A stretch of 27,098 bases of DNA from UBA2093 sp044340485. GTDB lineage: Bacteria > Actinomycetota > Acidimicrobiia > Acidimicrobiales > Ilumatobacteraceae. The notes under the pieces were generated by a model, which was given only the letters and a program-made list of their open reading frames with translations, made no database searches and was not told the DNA's origin. Positions 22,420 through 27,098 of this stretch are shown here, one piece after another (the first letter of the stretch is position 1; every line of letters starts with the position of its first letter). The stretch covers positions 1 to 27,098 of the forward strand of contig JBIITN010000026.1 of the NCBI GenBank assembly GCA_044340485.1, in the 5' to 3' direction. A program made the position numbers and the translations under genes.

Positions 22420-23772
22420 ATGTTGCGTTTTGGAACAGATGGTGTGCGTGGCGTTGCCCACGACGAACTCACCACCGACATGGTCCGCGATCTTGGTCGT
22501 GCCGTCGCGCGCGTCTTAACACCTGATGCCATATGTATTGGACGTGACACGCGCGAAAGTGGTGAAGACTTTGAACGTGCGTTAATTGCGGGCATTACTG
22601 CTGAAGGCATCACTGTGTCGGTGCTTGGTGTTGCGCCAACCCCCGCTGTTGCGTTTGTGAGCGAACGTCATCACATGGCAGGTGTGGCTATTACCGCATC
22701 ACATAATCCGTGGTCAGATAATGGCATCAAGGTGTTTGCCCCTGGTGGCACGAAGTTGTCTGATGCCCAGCAAATAGAGATCGAACGTGTGTGGCACGCG
22801 ATGGCAAATGGTGCTGGTGACCCCCGTGGTGGCACCACCCATGTTGAATCATCGTTATTAAATGAGTATGTGGCGCACTGTGTAGAAGTGGTGGGTCGCG
22901 GTGCATTAACCGGGCTTCGCATTGTGGTGGATTGTGCCAACGGTGCAATGTCAAATGTGGCACCGGCCGCATTTGCCGCAGCGGGTGCTGATGCAGTGGT
23001 GGTAAATGCGTCACCGAATGGACGAAACATTAACGATGGGTGCGGGGCGATGCATCCACATGCGCTGGTGTCGTTGGTGCGCGAACATGGTGCGCATTTT
23101 GGTGTGGCGTTTGATGGCGATGGTGATCGCCTCATTGCTGTGTGTGCGAGTGGGTTTGAAGTAGATGGTGATCATGTGTTGGCACTTGCCGCGCGTGATT
23201 TGGCAGAACGTGGTTTGTTGCGCAATCGCAGTGTTGCGGTGACGGTGATGACCAACGTGGGGTTTCATCGTGCCATGGGCGACGCCGGTATTGATGTTGT
23301 GGTGACACCTGTTGGTGACCGCAACGTGTTAGTCGCTATGGAAGAACATGATCTTGTTCTGGGCGGTGAACAAAGCGGACACATTATTTATCGCGCGCAC
23401 GCAACAACAGGTGACGGATTGTTAGCGGCGTTGTTTTTGTGTGAATACCTTGTGCGGCGCGGTGTTGCATCAGGAGATGTTGCGTTGGAAGACGAAGCAC
23501 GCGCTGCGATGACACGTTTCCCGCAAGTACTCATCAATGTGCGCACGGTGACAAAGATCGATAACCCTGCTGATGTGTTGGCACACGCCATTTCTGCTGC
23601 CGAGGCCACCGTGGGAGATGATGGTCGAGTGTTGGTGCGTGCGTCTGGCACCGAACCATTAGTGCGTGTGATGGTGGAAGCCACATCACCTGATCGTGCG
23701 CGAGATGTTGCAAAATCTCTTGCAGATGCGGTGATTGCCACCTGTGGCGGCGAAATAGACGGCGGCCATTAG
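22420..23772 (+). CDS. glmM: Phosphoglucosamine mutase
   Basis: A 450-aa enzyme converting glucosamine-6-phosphate to glucosamine-1-phosphate, the second step toward UDP-GlcNAc. It has the start LRFGTDGVRGVA, the phosphoserine loop TASHNPWSDNG with the catalytic Ser94, the metal loop DGDGDR (232-237), the sugar-binding GGEQSGH (315-321) and the phosphate-binding RASGTEPLVRVM near the end. Length is normal for GlmM. The ATG at 22420 gives the family start; no Shine-Dalgarno is seen. The glmS-like gene follows 30 nt later, so the two consecutive pathway enzymes are probably co-expressed. Confidence 0.97.
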   Translation: MLRFGTDGVRGVAHDELTTDMVRDLGRAVARVLTPDAICIGRDTRESGEDFERALIAGITAEGITVSVLGVAPTPAVAFVSERHHMAGVAITASHNPWSDNGIKVFAPGGTKLSDAQQIEIERVWHAMANGAGDPRGGTTHVESSLLNEYVAHCVEVVGRGALTGLRIVVDCANGAMSNVAPAAFAAAGADAVVVNASPNGRNINDGCGAMHPHALVSLVREHGAHFGVAFDGDGDRLIAVCASGFEVDGDHVLALAARDLAERGLLRNRSVAVTVMTNVGFHRAMGDAGIDVVVTPVGDRNVLVAMEEHDLVLGGEQSGHIIYRAHATTGDGLLAALFLCEYLVRRGVASGDVALEDEARAAMTRFPQVLINVRTVTKIDNPADVLAHAISAAEATVGDDGRVLVRASGTEPLVRVMVEATSPDRARDVAKSLADAVIATCGGEIDGGH

Positions 23773-23774
23773 CG

Positions 23775-23789
23775 CTGAACGTAGTTCAG
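23775..23789. repeat. 15-bp dyad just upstream of glmS
   Basis: CTGAAC-GTA-GTTCAG is a perfect inverted repeat in the 30-nt glmM-glmS gap, ending 13 nt before the glmS ATG. No T run follows and there is no Shine-Dalgarno, so it could be an operator or a translational control hairpin. The role is unknown. Confidence 0.5.
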
Positions 23790-23802
23790 TAGCCTTATAC
23801 AT

Positions 23803-26800
23803 ATGTGCGGCATTATCGGCATCGTCTCTCGACCATCTGGTCGCGCCGTTCCCACCAACGATCATGTTCTTGCACTGCTTGATCGCGCCGTTGCTGCCAT
23901 TCCCGATGTGTCAGAGGCGGCTGTTCATGTGATCGAGGCCGACCTGTTGCTGCGTGGCGATGCCGGTATTCAGTGTCTGGCGGGCAATCTCGAATTGATC
24001 GCAGCAATCACATCGCGCCTTGATGTTCTCGATGGGTTCGCAAACGATGAAGAACGCCGCATCGATTCCCTGCACACCGACTCTGCCTCACTCGATGACC
24101 AAGTGGAACAGTTGTCGCGGCTTCGCGATGGTCTGTGGGCCATTCGTCGCGATCGCATTCGCACCGCTCAAGAAGTGCACGCGTTGGCAGGGCGGTCGGC
24201 GAGTGTTGGTGCGTTGTGTGGGTATTTGTCGATTCAACAAGCACTGTCTGCCATTGACCGCATGGAAGTGCGGGGTCGCGACTCTGCTGGTATCAGCGTG
24301 TTGGTGTTTACCGATGCCATTGCAGGAAATACCGCGTTAGAGCGCGCGGTGCGTGAGCGCGGAAACGATCCGCTGTTTACGAACAACAGTGTGCGGTTGG
24401 CGGGCAACTGCGTGGTGTTTGTGTATAAAGCAGCAGCAGAAATTGGCGAATTAGGAGACAACACGCGTGCGATGCGTGCTGCTGTTCACGCCGACGACAT
24501 TTTGCGTGTTGCACTTGCCTTGCCTGGTGCACGCGTGACGGTGCTTGGACACACGCGATGGGCGAGTGTGGGCATTATCTCTGAACCCAATGCTCACCCG
24601 GTGACGGGCGAAGAAGTTGCTCGCGCTTCGGGGCACATGTCGGTGGCGGCGTTAAACGGTGATGTTGATAACCACGGTGATTTGCGCGCACGATTTAATT
24701 TGTCGTTTGCTGATCCCATCACCACCGATGCCAAAGTGATTCCCGCATTGGTGGATCGTTATCGCGACACGGCACCCACCACCGTTGACGCGTTTCGCGA
24801 AGCGGTGAACCAATTTGAAGGCTCTGTTGCTATTGCCTATTGCGCAGCTGATGAGCCCGACACCATGTATCTAGCGTTACACGGCAGTGGCCAGGGCATG
24901 TGTGTGGGTATGGCCGAAGATCGTTTTGTGGTGGCGAGTGAACCATATGGAGTGGTGGAAGAAACACAGCACTTCATCCGTATGGACGGTGAAGCGTTGG
25001 CTGATCCCACTCGACTCTCGAGTCGCGGACAAATCATGGTGCTTCGTGCTGGACATGCCGGACATCTTGACGGTGTCGACATGGTGTCGTATGAAGGCGC
25101 AACGCTGCCGCTCACGTCCGCCGATGTGCACACCGCCGACGTCACCACGCGCGACATTGATCGTGGTGATGCGCCGCACTTTTTGCTGAAAGAAATCGGC
25201 GAAGCACCCAACAGTTTCCGGAAAACATTGCGTGGTCGTATTGGTGAACACGATGGCATGTTGGTGCCAGAGCTTGATGAGTCCACCTTGCCAGCAGCGG
25301 TGATTGCAAAGTTACGTGATGGGTCTATTACGCGGGTGCGCGTCATTGGCCAAGGCACAGCGGCCATTGCAGGCCGTGCGATGGTGGCGGTGCTTGATTC
25401 GCTCACCGATGGTCGGCTGCAGGTAGATGGAATGACCGCTACCGAGTTGTCGGGTTTTGCGATGCACGCCGACATGAGCGACATGTTGGTGGTGGCCGTC
25501 AGCCAAAGTGGCACCACCACAGATACCAACCGCACCGTTGATCTTGTGGCAACACGTGGTGCATCGGTACTTGCCATTGTGAATCGTCGCGGCAGTGAGC
25601 TCGCAAACAAAGCCCACGGTGTGTATTACACCTCTGATGGTCGCGACATTGAGATGAGTGTTGCCAGCACCAAAGCGTTTTATGCCCAGGTCGCAGCGGG
25701 CATTGTGTTGTCGTGTGCGATCGCGCGCGAAATGGGAATGCCCGTTGGTGAAAAAGTGGATCGCATTTTGGAATCACTGCGTGACATGCCCCATGCGATG
25801 GACGAGGTGTTAAAGAGTCGTGCCGATATCGCACGTATTGCACAGCAATTTGCACCATCGCGCCGCTATTGGGCCGTGGTGGGGAATGGCCCCAATGCGG
25901 TAGCGGCAAACGAAGTACGCATCAAGTTGTCAGAGCTGTGTTACAAGTCGATCTCGTGTGATGTCACCGAAGACAAAAAACACATCGACTTGTCGTGTGA
26001 GCCAATGATCATGGTGTGTGCTGCGGGTCTTGGCGACGGCACCGCCACCGACGTGGCAAAAGAAGTCGCCATTTATCGCGCCCATAAAGCAATTCCTATT
26101 GTGATTGCAACAGAAGGCGAGTCGCGTTTCGATGCAGCCTCTGCGGTGGTGTCGGTGCCACGCGTGGAACCAAGTCTTGCGTTCATCTTGTCGGCAATGG
26201 TGGGACATCTGTTTGGCTATGAGGCCGCGTTAGCAATTGATGCGTTGGCGCGTCCGTTACGTCAAGCACGTGAAGCTATCGAACATGTGGTGGAACGCGG
26301 TGGCGACGGTGATGATGCGTTGGCGCGTGTGGCACGCGAAATTGTGGTGCCCGCTCAGCACTTTATGACCGCTCTTCACACCGGTGAATACAACGGCAAC
26401 TTAGAAGCATCGACTGCAGTAAAAATGGTGAACATCTTGAATGTGGTGACAGGTGCGAACCCACTGGGTGACTATCAACGCCTTACGGGTCGTGTGTCGA
26501 GCCCGGCGAGTTTGCTCGACGATCTCCTTGCGGCGTTAACAAAAGGCATCGACGAACTGACTCGACCCATTGATGCCATCAAGCACCAGGCAAAGACCGT
26601 CACCGTTGGTATCTCGCGCAGTGAAGAAGGTTTGCTTGATCGCGAGTTGGTGAAAGCAGTGATCGAAGCAGGTGTTGCGCGCGACCGCTTGTCGTATGCC
26701 ACGCTGAAAGTGCTCGCAGATCTTGATGTTGCGGTTGCATCGGTGAATGGTTTTACGCGTTATCGCATCGAAGGTGAACCAGCCACCGGAGGAGCGTCCA

Positions 26801-27098
26801 TATTTATTGTGGAGCGCGGCGGGTTGTCGCGTGATTTGTCGTCACGTGTTGATTCCAGCAACGTATTGGTGGGAACCAAGAGGCGCGTCGCAAATGATCA
26901 ACAAGTGTTGGTGGCGCGCGGACGGTCCGATGGTCGCACGGTGATTCTTGTTCCCGAAACAAAAGGATCCACCACCACGGGCATCACGTTGCTCCATGTG
27001 AATTTCCATGATCGTTTGCCAGTGCCGTCGATGCGACGTGTGTTGCAAGGCTATGACCAGCGCTATGACCGACTCGTTGACTGGGTCACTGAAACTGA
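23803..27098 (+). CDS. glmS: Oversized glutamine-fructose-6-phosphate aminotransferase (GlmS-like), 3' end beyond window
   Basis: The frame runs from ATG 23803 to the window end without a stop: at least 1098 codons against about 610 for ordinary GlmS. GlmS makes glucosamine-6-phosphate from fructose-6-phosphate and glutamine. Parts in order: MCGIIGIV with nucleophile Cys2; a roughly 130-residue, coiled-coil-like insert; RMEVRGRDSAG (153-163); a second insert of about 50; GHTRWAS (249-255); LNGDVDN with Asn285-Gly286; LKEIGE (462-467); SIS1 (about 505-640) with SQSGTTTDT (567-575) and VASTKAF (620-626); SIS2 (about 685-815). Glu711 and His727 are 16 apart, as Glu488 and His504 are in the E. 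coli enzyme, and Lys931 in AKTVTV matches Lys603. About 105 extra residues precede that lysine, and at least 160 follow it. Catalytic residues look intact. The downstream gene is outside the window. Confidence 0.87.
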   Translation, partial: MCGIIGIVSRPSGRAVPTNDHVLALLDRAVAAIPDVSEAAVHVIEADLLLRGDAGIQCLAGNLELIAAITSRLDVLDGFANDEERRIDSLHTDSASLDDQVEQLSRLRDGLWAIRRDRIRTAQEVHALAGRSASVGALCGYLSIQQALSAIDRMEVRGRDSAGISVLVFTDAIAGNTALERAVRERGNDPLFTNNSVRLAGNCVVFVYKAAAEIGELGDNTRAMRAAVHADDILRVALALPGARVTVLGHTRWASVGIISEPNAHPVTGEEVARASGHMSVAALNGDVDNHGDLRARFNLSFADPITTDAKVIPALVDRYRDTAPTTVDAFREAVNQFEGSVAIAYCAADEPDTMYLALHGSGQGMCVGMAEDRFVVASEPYGVVEETQHFIRMDGEALADPTRLSSRGQIMVLRAGHAGHLDGVDMVSYEGATLPLTSADVHTADVTTRDIDRGDAPHFLLKEIGEAPNSFRKTLRGRIGEHDGMLVPELDESTLPAAVIAKLRDGSITRVRVIGQGTAAIAGRAMVAVLDSLTDGRLQVDGMTATELSGFAMHADMSDMLVVAVSQSGTTTDTNRTVDLVATRGASVLAIVNRRGSELANKAHGVYYTSDGRDIEMSVASTKAFYAQVAAGIVLSCAIAREMGMPVGEKVDRILESLRDMPHAMDEVLKSRADIARIAQQFAPSRRYWAVVGNGPNAVAANEVRIKLSELCYKSISCDVTEDKKHIDLSCEPMIMVCAAGLGDGTATDVAKEVAIYRAHKAIPIVIATEGESRFDAASAVVSVPRVEPSLAFILSAMVGHLFGYEAALAIDALARPLRQAREAIEHVVERGGDGDDALARVAREIVVPAQHFMTALHTGEYNGNLEASTAVKMVNILNVVTGANPLGDYQRLTGRVSSPASLLDDLLAALTKGIDELTRPIDAIKHQAKTVTVGISRSEEGLLDRELVKAVIEAGVARDRLSYATLKVLADLDVAVASVNGFTRYRIEGEPATGGASIFIVERGGLSRDLSSRVDSSNVLVGTKRRVANDQQVLVARGRSDGRTVILVPETKGSTTTGITLLHVNFHDRLPVPSMRRVLQGYDQRYDRLVDWVTET

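Noticed and set aside
23773..23802. A glmS ribozyme upstream of glmS
   Set aside because: The gap is only 30 nt, far too short for the ribozyme, and only a simple dyad is present.
23795..23802. A -10 box TTATAC before glmS
   Set aside because: It ends only 2 nt before the ATG, so transcription would start inside the gene.
24837..25610. A 257-codon minus-strand open frame opposite glmS
   Set aside because: Ser/Pro/Arg/Thr-rich shadow; the plus strand here encodes clear GlmS motifs without a break.
27087..27098. An apparent TGA at the very last bases as the stop of glmS
   Set aside because: Reading every codon from 23803 shows that the final bases are GAA ACT GA-, so the TGA is out of frame and the gene continues beyond the window.

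Overview
The window is a nearly intact S10-spc-alpha ribosomal protein supercluster from a bacterium that looks like a moderate-GC actinobacterium, probably of the Acidimicrobiia type. That assignment is an inference from protein character and gene order (truA after rplQ, then rplM-rpsI-glmM-glmS); no marker in the window fixes it absolutely. Almost every gene is on the + strand, packed with 1-4 nt overlaps or short gaps. The window begins in the last 29 codons of tuf and ends inside a very large glmS-like gene that has no stop codon here.

Layout. (1) 1-470: the end of tuf, then rpsJ, closed by a strong intrinsic terminator. (2) 531-1655: an HtrA-type membrane-anchored serine protease that splits rpsJ from the rest of the S10 operon. 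(3) 1656-1924: a structured leader with three hairpins. (4) 1925-11122: rplC-rplD-rplW-rplB-rpsS-rplV-rpsC-rplP-rpmC-rpsQ-rplN-rplX-rplE-rpsN(Z)-rpsH-rplF-rplR-rpsE-rpmD-rplO. (5) 11177-13177: secY and adk, with a terminator-like hairpin between them; map, often next to adk, is absent. (6) 13304-16425: infA-rpmJ-rpsM-rpsK-rpsD-rpoA-rplQ, in which infA appears to start with CTG. (7) 16438-17226: truA, with a terminator-like hairpin inside its first codons. (8) 17208-21047: an accessory, more AT-rich island holding a 648-aa secreted protein of unknown function, a leftover second copy of the truA 3' end, a DUF4389-type membrane protein, a small ORF that may be a gene fragment, and a voltage-gated-type K+ channel on the minus strand. 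(9) 21048-21505: a long leader or promoter region, then rplM-rpsI. (10) 22420-27098: glmM and the oversized glmS, two steps of UDP-GlcNAc (cell-wall precursor) synthesis.

How it works together. The core makes ribosomal proteins, the translocon (SecY), initiation factor IF1, the RNA polymerase alpha subunit and adenylate kinase, so translation, secretion, transcription and nucleotide balance are co-expressed. Hairpins sit where ribosomal genes hand over to enzymes (secY/adk, rplQ/truA), which suggests partial termination to lower enzyme output; this is inference. The most notable observations are the CTG start of infA, the glmS gene of at least 1098 codons with about four extra segments but conserved catalytic residues, and the duplicated truA 3' end bracketing a single secreted-protein gene, which looks like the scar of an insertion into truA's 3' end. 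I found no CRISPR array, tRNA, rRNA or transposase.
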